Shown here: in pieces, positions 1 to 8,477 of the stretch
Layout of the letters: each line of letters opens with the position of its first letter
Numbering within the stretch: the first letter of the stretch is position 1
Source: CAWDMC01 sp963803295
Lineage (GTDB): Bacteria > Acidobacteriota > Terriglobia > UBA7540
Assembly (NCBI GenBank): GCA_963803295.1
Contig: CAWDMC010000018.1
Coordinates: 1-47,353 of the forward strand
Length of the DNA stretch: 47,353 nucleotides
Direction of reading: 5' to 3'
Notes under the pieces: generated by a model
What the model saw: only the letters and a program-made list of their open reading frames with translations
What the model was told of the DNA's origin: nothing
Database searches by the model: none
Program-made: the position numbers and the translations under genes

Positions 1-480
1 TCACGGTTGGAGCATCGCTTTGCAGGTGAAAGGAAATCGGTTCCGTGGCTGCTCAGCGGGAGAAGCGGGAGACGTTACTGGAAGCTGCGCGTCGCCGCGA
101 GATCGACGCTGGTGTGGCGGCTGGATCGCTGGGGCGGATCCGTCACGGACCTGCTGGCGACCCTCCAGGAACTGGAACATCTCGGAGTTGGCTTTGTCTC
201 GCTGACTGAGGCGCTGGATCTGACCACGCCGGCCGGGCGAGCGATGGCGGGACTGCTCGCTATCTTCTCCGAGTTCGAAAGGGAGATTATTCGGGAACGG
301 GCACGCGCACGCACGGCAGAACGGCCAACGCCTGGGCCGGCCTCTCACCGCGGGGCACTCCAGGCCGACCAGGTCTGGAAGCTGTATCGTGCCGGCGTCA
401 GCAAGGCCGAAATCGCCCGCCGCCTGGAGATTGGACGCACTTCGGTGGGCCGCATTCTGCGAGAGAGGATTCGACCATGA
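1..480 (+). pseudogene. Serine recombinase (resolvase family), 5'-truncated and frameshifted
   Basis: Resolvase/invertase-family site-specific recombinase, cut off by the window start. Homologous text runs through three frames: frame 2 up to about base 30 (GWSIALQV), frame 3 from about 33 to 107 (LLEAARRREID), and frame 1 from about 109 to the stop (LVWRLDRWGGS, then GVGFVSLTEALDLTTPAGRA, and FSEFEREIIRERARA). The first shift is explained by one extra A in a run of A (about 28-31); the second, near 108, fits loss of a few bases. The C-terminus has a helix-turn-helix (SKAEIARRLEIGRTSVGRIL), as in Tn3/Hin-type enzymes that bind DNA next to the crossover site. The N-terminal catalytic serine lies outside the window. 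The TGA overlaps the ATG of the next gene (ATGA), so the two were probably co-translated. Either a decayed mobile-element recombinase or two sequencing indels. Confidence 0.8.
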
Positions 481-866
481 GTGGTCCATCCCTCGAATTT
501 CATAAGATCTGGATCGAACAGTGGGCGGCCACGGAAGGCATCCGTGAATGCTTCGGATTGGAAAGTGCCTTGGACTACCTGATCGGGGATAAGATCTTCA
601 GCTTCGTGATGGCCACGGAGAGCAATCCCGATTTCGCCGCCGAGCTCCCGGGGTTCATCGGCGAAATCCACCGGCTCTTTACCGAAGAGATTCGCACCTA
701 TTTTGCCCGCTTGGAGCGTACCAAGTTCCTCGCTGCAGAAGAGCCGGATGGGAAGATCGATGATCTGGACGACGAAGCCCGGGAAGAGCCTTGGCCGGAC
801 AATGCCGTGCTGGGAACAGAGGAACTGCTCCGCTTTTCCCGTGTCCGACAGCTCCTCCAGGAGTAG
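477..866 (+). CDS. Hypothetical protein, 129 aa, coupled to recombinase
   Basis: Acidic, probably soluble protein with no signal peptide or membrane segment. The start ATG overlaps the recombinase stop (ATGA at 477-480), which argues for translational coupling and supports this start. The predicted content is mostly helical; a central stretch (FGLESALDYLIGDKIFSFVM) is followed by a region rich in Asp/Glu (about residues 85-105). I recognise no catalytic motif and cannot assign a function. Its position between a site-specific recombinase and a CcbP-like gene suggests an accessory, laterally moved cassette rather than a housekeeping gene. Confidence 0.7.
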   Translation: MSGPSLEFHKIWIEQWAATEGIRECFGLESALDYLIGDKIFSFVMATESNPDFAAELPGFIGEIHRLFTEEIRTYFARLERTKFLAAEEPDGKIDDLDDEAREEPWPDNAVLGTEELLRFSRVRQLLQE

Positions 867-883
867 CCCGAGGAACTGCATAC

Positions 884-1252
884 ATGCCCAAATCCAAAAA
901 AGATCCGATCCGGGAAGAGCGAATCCAAAACGAAATTGTGGTTGACGCTTATGGACCTGAGGAGCAGGCCATGGGCTGGTATTACTATCTGGAGGATAAA
1001 GTCCGCTTCCCCTTTCAAGCCAAGTGTATCGTGGCCAAGATGGTTTCACCGCTTCTCAAAGGAGAAACGGTTGAAGTCCAAGGCATGGCTCCCGAAGATG
1101 CATGCTCCGCCGACATGCTCGTGCTGATCCGATGGCAGGGCCGCAGCATGGCGGTTCCCCTGTCTCAACTGCTACCTGTCAAAGGGAACAAAGCGACTAA
1201 CCAGGCCATCGCCGACTGGCACTATTGGGTGGCTCAGGGCTACTGCTTCTGA
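884..1252 (+). CDS. CcbP-like calcium-binding protein
   Basis: 122-aa protein resembling the CcbP family, small acidic proteins first described in cyanobacteria that buffer intracellular calcium. The resemblance rests on the block AYGPEEQAMGWYYYLEDKV (about residues 23-41) followed by FPFQAKCI, and on the hydrophobic C-terminal half containing VLIRWQGRSMAVPLSQLLPV. ATG 884 lies 17 bp after the previous stop and is the natural start; upstream codons in this frame run back through the previous gene. Members of this family occur widely as stand-alone accessory genes, often beside mobile DNA, so a strict calcium role here is inferred. A 9-bp stem-loop follows 33 bp after the stop. Confidence 0.7.
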   Translation: MPKSKKDPIREERIQNEIVVDAYGPEEQAMGWYYYLEDKVRFPFQAKCIVAKMVSPLLKGETVEVQGMAPEDACSADMLVLIRWQGRSMAVPLSQLLPVKGNKATNQAIADWHYWVAQGYCF

Positions 1253-1285
1253 GCTACCACCCGCCTCGAACACTGATTTACGCAA

Positions 1286-1316
1286 GCCCACCGAAAGCTC
1301 ACGTCTCTCGGTGGGC
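1286..1316 (+). terminator. Terminator-like hairpin after CcbP-like gene
   Basis: Perfect 9-bp inverted repeat (GCCCACCGA / TCGGTGGGC) with a 13-nt loop, 33 bp after the stop of the CcbP-like gene. No clear T-run follows, so it may be Rho-assisted or only an RNA 3'-end structure. Confidence 0.45.
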
Positions 1317-1703
1317 CTTCCCGCCGGTGCGGCTGATTTGGTTGGAACCTGGATGTCTCCTGCTCCCAATGCTTATTATTATCCGGGACAGCAGATATCC
1401 GGGTATCCGAACTCCGATGCCTTTTACCGAAAGGCTTCTGTTCATCCGACAGAATGGAGCCCTCGTGGGTACCTTCCTGTCAATGACCGGCAAGAAGCCG
1501 TTGAATGATCTGAGAGTACATGTATCTCCTCGTTAACTCTGTGGTCTTTCGACTGCTGCTTTTCAGAATCGCTGAAAGCTCTTGAGGTAAAGATGACTGC
1601 CTTATGATTGGTACAAAAAAACGGGCACAGATCTGCTCCTATTTGCCTTCGAAGCCAAGTGGCGCCAAGCTGCAGGGTTAGGTGGCGTACCAAGGACTCG
1701 GCT
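1317..1703. other. Intergenic region between convergent genes
   Basis: About 390 bp between the hairpin that follows the CcbP-like gene and the stop of the minus-strand GH38-like gene. A 65-codon plus-strand reading frame (1311-1508) rich in Tyr and Pro is open but matches nothing I know. No RNA gene or repeat was seen. Confidence 0.5.
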
Positions 1704-4700
1704 TTAGCGACCGCGCACCAGTTTCACGGTCGCGATGGCATGGTGGCCAATGCTCAAACTGACGCCGCTCCGTTTAGAAGGGATAGCTTTTCCTTCTTCT
1801 TCAATTATGTTTGTTGACTCAGCCTCCTGGATCGGGAACGTAGATTTGATCTCGGCCACTGTGTCCCTCCCCTCGATGTCATAACAGCGCACTATCACAC
1901 CGTCGCCATCCTCCCACTTTTTAATCGTGCTAATAATTATGTTGGCCGCATCAACGGAGAAGAAGCTCTTCTCCTCAGGGAGGGTTCCATTCTTCGGCTT
2001 ATCCATCACCACCACCGCCGTGAGCGGGTTATTGACCTGGTTTCCGAATCGGTATCCGTTTCTCCAGTCAGGCTGATTCGATGTAAGCGAGAACTGATAG
2101 TGGTGATTTCCTTCTTGGGCATAGACTTTCCCCATTCTTCGCGTGGCCAGCAAAAGCGGTTGAAGCATTGGGTATGAGAGCGGATCCGTTGTGGGGTCGG
2201 CGAAGCCAAAGACGGCCACGCTTGAGCTCAGAGTCACACCCAAGGAGGCATCAGAAGCATTCATCCAATCCTGCACCAGCCTGGGCATATCTTTCTCGTG
2301 ACGCCCATAGGCGGGATCCTCGCTTCCTACCGCTTCGGTCTTGCCCACTTCATCGACACCGTACGCGACTTCGTAGGAGATATTCCCTTTTTCCATGTTC
2401 AGAGGGAAGGCTAAACGATATTCGCGAAACTCTGCTCCCTTCCAACCCTGAAGGGAAGTCCTAAAATCGATACGTTTGATATCTTGGTAGAGGACGATCC
2501 TCTGCTCGATCAGGCACTGCGGCGTAGGCTGTAAGAATTCAAACGCAGTCCACACCGGTCCAGTTTCTGCTCGAACCCATTTGGGCGAGTAACTACTGAC
2601 TTTTTCAAATCCTTGCATGGTCGGCAAATGATATTCCGTGATGACCCCGAATGGCCCAGTGCCCTCCGAATGCATCGAGAAAATCTCGGAGCCAAGAAAC
2701 TTCTTTGTGTTCAGTATTTCCCGACCGAGTTGCTTATCGTAGATGCTCTTCGCTCCGCCGGGGGCCAATTCTATTCGATAGAACCGGTTTTCGAAAGTTT
2801 GGTCGGAACCCCGAACTGAGGTTGCTAAGGTGCTATCCGATCCTGGAAGGATGTAATAGGTTTTGTAACCAATTGGAGGCACGTCCGTGGCAACGAAGAC
2901 AAAGCTAATTGCCGTTGCCCTGTTGCCAGGGACTTCCTCAATGGGGAGAGCCTGGTAGGGGATCTCCCGCCCGTCGTTATCCAAGATACGGAAGCCCGAC
3001 CAACCCATCTTCACCGCATCAAACGTGCAAGTTACGGGGTCCGTCCGTGTCCACGAGAGTGCATTAAAGACCACGATAGGCACCGCGCCGGCTTTCCCGG
3101 AAGTCACCTTGTGCGCTATGGAGGCGAGCGAATGATCTAGGAGTTCTCGGCCCTGATCTCGCGCATACTCGAGCTTGGCTTGAAAATAGGCGTCATGACG
3201 GTCTTGGGTTGTAGGATCTCCGCCCCAGCCATGATCGGTGTATATCTGTGCCTCCCAGGCATCGCTGAGTGCCTGCGCGGGGTACGATTGAAAATCACCT
3301 GATAGCAGCGCATCGATGGTAGCGAACTTCTCCGCGGCCGTGAGCAGGACCACAGCTTCTCGTCCAGCGGTGATGGCAAGGTGATGTCCCGGGCCCTGGT
3401 CGTAGTACCAGGGTATTGGTCGTGAGCCCGTGTAGGTATTTATCTTGGGCTTTGCTTGGGCCACCCGATCCATGAGCTCCGTAAAGGTCGAGTAGCGGAG
3501 ACTAGGATAGATGGTCTCCTTCCCTTGCGCGGCAACGGCCAATTCCTTTGCCACTTCGTTTCTAGCCTTCATCACGTGGTCATACACGACGGGCGCTTGG
3601 TAATCGAACCAATCAACAAGGGGAAACTCTGGCGGAAGTCCCTTCTCTTCGTACTCCCGCCCCCAAGATTTCAGGTTCAGTGACATATCATTACCAATGC
3701 CCGTAAAGTAGTTATCCGTTTCCTTCACAGCGGTGTTGTACATATACTGGCCTTCCGCTTTGATCCACCCGGGTCTGTTCCAGAATTCTCCGAAATCAAA
3801 GACGGATACTTTTGAGCCGTCAGGGCTCGCCATGTTAAAGAACCCTTCATTGAAGCCCCGCCAGAGCATTAGGTCCTTGATTCCAGCCTTGTGAAGGATC
3901 TGAGACATCTGAAGTGCGTATTGCGGAGGATCCGCATTCATGGCGATGTGAGTATCACATCCCGGGAACGTCTTCTTTAACCATTTCCTTCCAAAGTAGA
4001 CCTGACGAACCAGGCTCTCGCCAGCGAAGAGCTGTTCAATGGGCTCATTGAAGGTCCCCCCCCATTCGAACCTCCCTTCCTTGATGCGCTCCCGCATCTC
4101 CTCTTTTTTCTCTGGATGCCTCCGCAAGTAATCCATCAGGTAGAGAGTGCATTCCATGCTGAACCGGTAGTCCTTATTCACTTTCATGAGGTCCAAAGCA
4201 GGACCGATTTGTACCTGAGCCCGCTGTGCAAAAGTCCCATCGTCGGTATAGAGTTCCGCAATGTCATTGTGGGCGGCAGGGATGACGTCCACAATTCCGG
4301 TCGCGAAATAGGGGAGTCGAGAAAGTTCGATGCTGGTGCCGGCTATTTCGTGGTGTGAAGGAAGCGAACCGGAACTCAGAGTAATATCAACGCGACTGGT
4401 CTTGTCGGGCACAGGAAGCCAGCAAGCCATCTTCCCTTTTCCATCCCACGCCCCCAAGTGGACCACGGCCAGGTTCCCTACACGTAATTCCAGCTTCGTT
4501 GTCGCCTGTGGCAGTCTGCCCGGAAACTGAACGTAGACCAGCTCCTCCACTCGCCCGCCACTCCTCCGGTATTTCGCGGTGGGCGAAACAACGAGTGCGG
4601 GCTTTCCCGGAGCATTTGATTTCTCAGATCCGCTAGCTGTACGGAACCGCTGTGGCAATGAACCGAGGTCAGCGTAGGCCTCAATCTCGTAGATCCGAGC

Positions 4701-5186
4701 CGTGAAATTACTGGATGATTCCCCTTTGGTAATAAAGAGTCGCAGAAAGTGGATCGGAACTGCAGCGAACGTATGTGTAGTCACGTTCTGCTCATTACCG
4801 GTCACCGGAGGAACGAGATCTACCCATAGGCCATCCATGGAGTCGGCACGCTGTAGCCGGAAATCCGCAGTATTGTATTTGCGGCCATCCGCAAACACAC
4901 CGGCATGCCTGATGATGACTTTGTGGATCCTGAGTGGCTCCGTAAATTTCAAGACGAGCCAGTGAGATGCCCCCATTTCTGTTGCAGAACACCACATGTC
5001 ATTAAAATTCGACCACTTGCCATCCACAGCGTTGCTCGGCGACCAAACGTCCAAAGCTAATGAACTCGCAGTAACTTCCGTCCCCCACTTAGGCGAGGCA
5101 ACGTTGACTTCGGTGTTCTGGGCGAATGCGGCCGGACCGAAAGTAACACAGACTATAAGCAGGAGAATTAAAAACCTCGGTGTCAT
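1704..5186 (-). CDS. Secreted GH38-like alpha-mannosidase with F5/8C domain
   Basis: 1160-aa exported glycosidase. Order of parts: Sec signal peptide (MTPRFLILLLIVCV to AFAQ, residues 1-23); an F5/8 type C (discoidin-like) carbohydrate-binding domain at about 25-175; a linker beta domain; a GH38-type catalytic (beta/alpha)7 barrel from about 290 to 620; then the long GH38 C-terminal beta region (VVFNALSWTR, RFYRIELAPGG). Metal/active-site candidates are H306 and D308 (AAHNDIAEL, in place of the usual HxDxGW) and D419 (NADPP) as possible nucleophile. These are divergent, so hydrolysis of alpha-mannosides is inferred. The ATG at 5186 is preferred to a GTG 66 bp upstream because it starts the signal peptide directly and has GGAG 10 nt before it. 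Last gene of the minus-strand carbohydrate cluster. Confidence 0.8.
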   Translation of the reverse strand: MTPRFLILLLIVCVTFGPAAFAQNTEVNVASPKWGTEVTASSLALDVWSPSNAVDGKWSNFNDMWCSATEMGASHWLVLKFTEPLRIHKVIIRHAGVFADGRKYNTADFRLQRADSMDGLWVDLVPPVTGNEQNVTTHTFAAVPIHFLRLFITKGESSSNFTARIYEIEAYADLGSLPQRFRTASGSEKSNAPGKPALVVSPTAKYRRSGGRVEELVYVQFPGRLPQATTKLELRVGNLAVVHLGAWDGKGKMACWLPVPDKTSRVDITLSSGSLPSHHEIAGTSIELSRLPYFATGIVDVIPAAHNDIAELYTDDGTFAQRAQVQIGPALDLMKVNKDYRFSMECTLYLMDYLRRHPEKKEEMRERIKEGRFEWGGTFNEPIEQLFAGESLVRQVYFGRKWLKKTFPGCDTHIAMNADPPQYALQMSQILHKAGIKDLMLWRGFNEGFFNMASPDGSKVSVFDFGEFWNRPGWIKAEGQYMYNTAVKETDNYFTGIGNDMSLNLKSWGREYEEKGLPPEFPLVDWFDYQAPVVYDHVMKARNEVAKELAVAAQGKETIYPSLRYSTFTELMDRVAQAKPKINTYTGSRPIPWYYDQGPGHHLAITAGREAVVLLTAAEKFATIDALLSGDFQSYPAQALSDAWEAQIYTDHGWGGDPTTQDRHDAYFQAKLEYARDQGRELLDHSLASIAHKVTSGKAGAVPIVVFNALSWTRTDPVTCTFDAVKMGWSGFRILDNDGREIPYQALPIEEVPGNRATAISFVFVATDVPPIGYKTYYILPGSDSTLATSVRGSDQTFENRFYRIELAPGGAKSIYDKQLGREILNTKKFLGSEIFSMHSEGTGPFGVITEYHLPTMQGFEKVSSYSPKWVRAETGPVWTAFEFLQPTPQCLIEQRIVLYQDIKRIDFRTSLQGWKGAEFREYRLAFPLNMEKGNISYEVAYGVDEVGKTEAVGSEDPAYGRHEKDMPRLVQDWMNASDASLGVTLSSSVAVFGFADPTTDPLSYPMLQPLLLATRRMGKVYAQEGNHHYQFSLTSNQPDWRNGYRFGNQVNNPLTAVVVMDKPKNGTLPEEKSFFSVDAANIIISTIKKWEDGDGVIVRCYDIEGRDTVAEIKSTFPIQEAESTNIIEEEGKAIPSKRSGVSLSIGHHAIATVKLVRGR

Positions 5187-5423
5187 TGCTTTCTGTCTCC
5201 GCGGGGGGAGTTGTGGACTGTCGGCGATCTCTTCGTTCTCTTCCGTCTCCACAAGAGAGAATCACGTGCTGTCAAATAGCGAAAGCTCCGGGCAGAAAGC
5301 CACTCCGGCTTAAGAGACCTGGAGCGCCTCGTTAACAGTTGGGCACTTCCTACAGCTCACCCATACTCTTAAACCCGGGTACGAGAAGTCGTCGCTTGCT
5401 TCACACGTTGACTTCCCTCTCGC

Positions 5424-6293
5424 TCAAGACTCGCTCCACTGCTGCTTTACATATTTGAGAGCACGCGCCAGCTCGGGCTCAGGGTCATTCTCGTCGAAGT
5501 AGCATTCGATAGTTAGCCAACCCGAGTAGCCATGTCCTTTGAGAGCCCGAAAGCCCGGTCGATAGTCGAAAAGCTCTCCGCCCGGCACAAACCGCTTTTC
5601 GCCTGGCAAGTGAACTGCGCCGGTGTGAACGCCCCAGCGCGTGAGGCTTTGCCCGATGTCGTTATTCTCAAGCTGCATATGGTTGAAGTCGCTGACGAGT
5701 TTGATGCCTGGTGCTCCTATGGCCTTAAGCACACGCACACCATGGCTCTGCAGATTGATGGAGCGTTTGTCCTTGCTATTGGAAAGCGGTTCAAGAACTA
5801 TCTCAACACCTGTGCGTTTGACGTCAGTAGCAAGCTGCCTCAGCCCATCAATCACCAGCCAATCTTCTTTCTGCAAGGTGTCGCCTGCCGGCAAGTAATG
5901 CTCCCCGACCTGCGTGGCACCCACCGCTTTGGCCAACTCCAGGCATTTACGGTCCTGCTCAATCCCCTGAGCCCGCACTTTGGCGTCTTGGTTCTGGAAC
6001 TGACAGGCCCCTCCGATGGCGCTCACTTCGATTGCAGTGCCCTTTAGTTCCGCCAGGACAAATTCTGGCGAGAGCTCCCACGACCGGCACCCCATACTGA
6101 GCTCGATGCCTTGGTAGCCAAGCCGTTCAGCAAGTCGGGCGCGTTCGCGTATGGGTCGCTTTGGCAACATTGCGGCAAAGCGTACGTGAGGCGCTTTTCC
6201 TTCGAGCCCGTTGGAGATGGTGCGGCTTCCCAAAATCGTTCCGGCGAGGACACCAGCCGTGCGGCCAACAAAACCCCTTCGTGTCAGGAGCAT
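5424..6293 (-). CDS. Tat-exported sugar phosphate isomerase/epimerase-like TIM barrel
   Basis: 289-aa protein of the xylose-isomerase-like TIM-barrel superfamily (AP endonuclease 2 fold), which includes sugar and inosose isomerases/epimerases and dehydratases. A twin-arginine signal is visible at the N-terminus (LTRRGFVGRTAGVLAG). The barrel follows, with GYQGIELSMG at the first strand, VGEHYLPAGDT, the metal-ligand-like EIVLEPLSNS, KLVSDFNHMQ and a C-terminal GYSGWLTIECYFDE. The Glu, Asp, His and Glu in those last blocks are the usual divalent-metal ligands. ATG 6293 is chosen over a TTG two codons upstream because a purine-rich GAGAGGAAGG lies 9 nt before it. It sits 84 bp after glycosidase A on the same strand and probably converts a released sugar in the periplasm; the substrate is unknown. 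Confidence 0.8.
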   Translation of the reverse strand: MLLTRRGFVGRTAGVLAGTILGSRTISNGLEGKAPHVRFAAMLPKRPIRERARLAERLGYQGIELSMGCRSWELSPEFVLAELKGTAIEVSAIGGACQFQNQDAKVRAQGIEQDRKCLELAKAVGATQVGEHYLPAGDTLQKEDWLVIDGLRQLATDVKRTGVEIVLEPLSNSKDKRSINLQSHGVRVLKAIGAPGIKLVSDFNHMQLENNDIGQSLTRWGVHTGAVHLPGEKRFVPGGELFDYRPGFRALKGHGYSGWLTIECYFDENDPEPELARALKYVKQQWSES

Positions 6294-6377
6294 AAACAAA
6301 AACCTTCCTCTCCTCGCCTGCGTAAGGAGGCGATCACTTGGCGGGGGGCCGGCTCGCGTCTGAGGCTTTTGTCTGCA

Positions 6378-8465
6378 CTAGCCAAACTGAATGTTTTCGG
6401 TTCCCTTTTCAATCCTCTTTTCTGCAGTTTTGCCGGTACGGACGACCTTCAAATCGAACCTTCCTCCGCTATGAATGGTCAGCCGACAGGGCTCATCTGC
6501 GGTTCGGCGCGCCTCACAAATCAACTCCACATAGAAATCGCCGAATTTCAGGTTCTTGATGCCGTGTCTTTCGATTCTCGAGATGCGCCAGGTTATCGAC
6601 TTTTCCGGCACACTGATCTCAAACCCGAGAATGTACTCAATGAAGTCGGCTACCGGTCCCAAGCCGCCCCAACCCACAAACTCCGGGGCCCCAGAGAACT
6701 GCAACTTGTCCGCCAGGATGGATTCCTTAATCGTCTTTTCCACCTTATACGTTGCAACGACAGCATTGAAATATTTCTCGCCTAATTCTTGAGCCAATTC
6801 CGTCTCTCCATTGGCTCTCACACCCTCCTGCACCATGCACTGAGGCGGCGGCCAGACGGTCCCTGCCACATGGTTATACCCTGTGCTGTCGGCTGAGAGG
6901 TTTGGGATTCCGTTGAGACGGTTAAACGACTTAGGATTTCGAACCTCCTGAATCACCTTCGGGATTCGTCCTTTAGGAACAATCTCAGCAAAAAGTGGCA
7001 CGAAAACCCACCACGACTTGTCGATAACCCCAGGCCCGGTTTCCGTTACAAACTGGCCCACCTTTTTTGGATCCCTGTATTTCGGAACCGGATGGTCTGG
7101 ATCGCAGCGCTCGTTATAGATTCCGTGCTTCGCATCCCACAGTCGATCATTGACGATCTGCCCAATCTTTCGATGTTCCGCGCGGAAGAATTCTGCCAGA
7201 TCCTCACGTCCCACAGCTGTAGCAATTTTGGCGACGTGAAGCGCCTCCGCTGCTCTGATCCCATTGTTACCGATTGCGTAGTCCATCGTGCCGTCATCGC
7301 CGCGATAGGCCAGCCTTTCCTTCTTGGAGAAACCTTGCTTCCAGTAGAGTCCATCTTTCCGCATCATATAGGCCATCCACCACTCGTAATTCTTAACGAT
7401 TGGCAGTAAGGCCCGCTTCAACCGGTCCGTGTCGCCAGAGACCTGATAGTATTTCCACTCTGCCCATCCCATTAGAAAGGGTGTCACGACGGGGTACGAG
7501 CTGTAGACTTCCCGGTTGTTCTTATCCGTCTCTTGACATATGAACCCATTTTCGTGCTGCCGGGCATAGGCATTGTCATATTGGCTGATAAACGGGTACG
7601 CTTGATGCCCGTATTTGGCAAAGAACATCATGAACGCGCTGTCCCAAACCTGACTACTCCCCCACGGCCCCCAAGAGCGAGTACAATTTAAGTTGGCCAC
7701 GGCCTGATGATCAGGAGCATCCGGGGCCCAATACCATAAATCCAGCAACGTCTTCCAGCAGTACCAGTAAGCCTCTAAGGCTTCAGGATGACCGTCGAAA
7801 ACGGGAACGGGGAACTTTTCCTTGATTTCTTCAAACCTTGGGGGAGGCGGCGAATTGTAACTCTTCACCTCGTACCACGGTGACAGAGGTTCGTATTCAC
7901 CGAATCTGACCGGCTTCATATGGCGGAAGTGAGCACCGATACGGGCATTTTTGTATCGGATATTCGAGTCCGTAGTCTCGTTGATTTGAGGCTTTCCCGT
8001 CGTGAAGCTTGCCTTAAAGCCCAAGTCCGGATGATCACCGTTTTCATCACGCGGTATGATTTGCCAGTAATACTTGTGCTCCGACGGCACCGCCAGGCGC
8101 CAACTGGTTATATGGTCCGGAAGGTCAACATCAACCAGCGGCTTGCTCATGTCCTCGTTTGAAGACACCTTCAGGTTCACGCTTAGATAGTTCCAATACG
8201 GCAACAGGGTTCCGCCGATCACAGCCTTCTCTTTGATCGCATATTCCCATTCCAGCCTGGCGGTCAAAAAGCTCTTCAAGACTTCCCCGTCGGCTGGAAA
8301 ACTCCCCTTTACTTTGTCATCCGAAGCTTGGACGGCCGGCATCTGAGAAAACGCCACGGGCAGATCTGTGATCGCACTTGGCAGCAGCCCCCCTAGCGTC
8401 GCGGCCCCTCCTGCGACGGTACTGTTTTTCAAGAATCTGCGGCGGGACATTCTGGAGAACCTCAT
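6378..8465 (-). CDS. Tat-exported MGH1-like glycosidase, paralogue A
   Basis: 695-aa exported enzyme of the (alpha/alpha)6-barrel type related to GH63/mannosylglycerate-hydrolase-like glycosidases. Tat signal SRRRFLKNS; a fibronectin-III-like N-terminal domain (about 45-155, ending YYWQIIPRDENG); the barrel (about 220-600) with WGPWGSSQVWDSAFMMFFAK, YDNAYARQHENGFIC, YEWWMAYM and GLYWKQG; EFVGWGGLGP near the end of the barrel, a likely site for the catalytic Glu; then a C-terminal beta-sandwich. The DDSPR motif found in paralogue C is absent here. ATG 8465 is chosen over an in-frame ATG 48 bp upstream because AAGGAGG lies 5 nt before it; that Shine-Dalgarno overlaps the TAA of paralogue B, so translation is coupled. 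A 382-bp segment is almost identical to paralogue B. Confidence 0.83.
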   Translation of the reverse strand: MRFSRMSRRRFLKNSTVAGGAATLGGLLPSAITDLPVAFSQMPAVQASDDKVKGSFPADGEVLKSFLTARLEWEYAIKEKAVIGGTLLPYWNYLSVNLKVSSNEDMSKPLVDVDLPDHITSWRLAVPSEHKYYWQIIPRDENGDHPDLGFKASFTTGKPQINETTDSNIRYKNARIGAHFRHMKPVRFGEYEPLSPWYEVKSYNSPPPPRFEEIKEKFPVPVFDGHPEALEAYWYCWKTLLDLWYWAPDAPDHQAVANLNCTRSWGPWGSSQVWDSAFMMFFAKYGHQAYPFISQYDNAYARQHENGFICQETDKNNREVYSSYPVVTPFLMGWAEWKYYQVSGDTDRLKRALLPIVKNYEWWMAYMMRKDGLYWKQGFSKKERLAYRGDDGTMDYAIGNNGIRAAEALHVAKIATAVGREDLAEFFRAEHRKIGQIVNDRLWDAKHGIYNERCDPDHPVPKYRDPKKVGQFVTETGPGVIDKSWWVFVPLFAEIVPKGRIPKVIQEVRNPKSFNRLNGIPNLSADSTGYNHVAGTVWPPPQCMVQEGVRANGETELAQELGEKYFNAVVATYKVEKTIKESILADKLQFSGAPEFVGWGGLGPVADFIEYILGFEISVPEKSITWRISRIERHGIKNLKFGDFYVELICEARRTADEPCRLTIHSGGRFDLKVVRTGKTAEKRIEKGTENIQFG
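7702..8083. repeat. 382-bp direct repeat, copy in glycosidase A
   Basis: Aligned by eye with 9800-10181 at a constant offset of 2098 bp, with only two mismatches (around 7810 and 7817). Both copies are in the same orientation inside paralogous genes. Sequence on either side diverges much more, so this looks like a gene-conversion tract rather than uniform recent duplication. Confidence 0.85.
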
Positions 8466-8470
8466 TGAAG

Positions 8471-8477
8471 CCTCCTT
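8471..8477 (-). promoter_or_regulatory. Shine-Dalgarno of glycosidase A overlapping stop of B
   Basis: AAGGAGG read on the minus strand. Its first two A residues are the last two bases of the TAA stop of paralogue B, and it ends 5 nt before the ATG of paralogue A. This decides the start of A and indicates that B and A are translated from one mRNA by termination-reinitiation. Confidence 0.75.

Noticed and set aside
345..1049. 234-codon minus-strand open frame
   Set aside because: It lies opposite the recombinase and the 129-aa gene, has no recognisable motif, and is explained as an antisense shadow of G+C-rich coding sequence.
1311..1508. 65-codon Tyr/Pro-rich frame between convergent genes
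   Set aside because: No ribosome site and no family resemblance; possible by chance.
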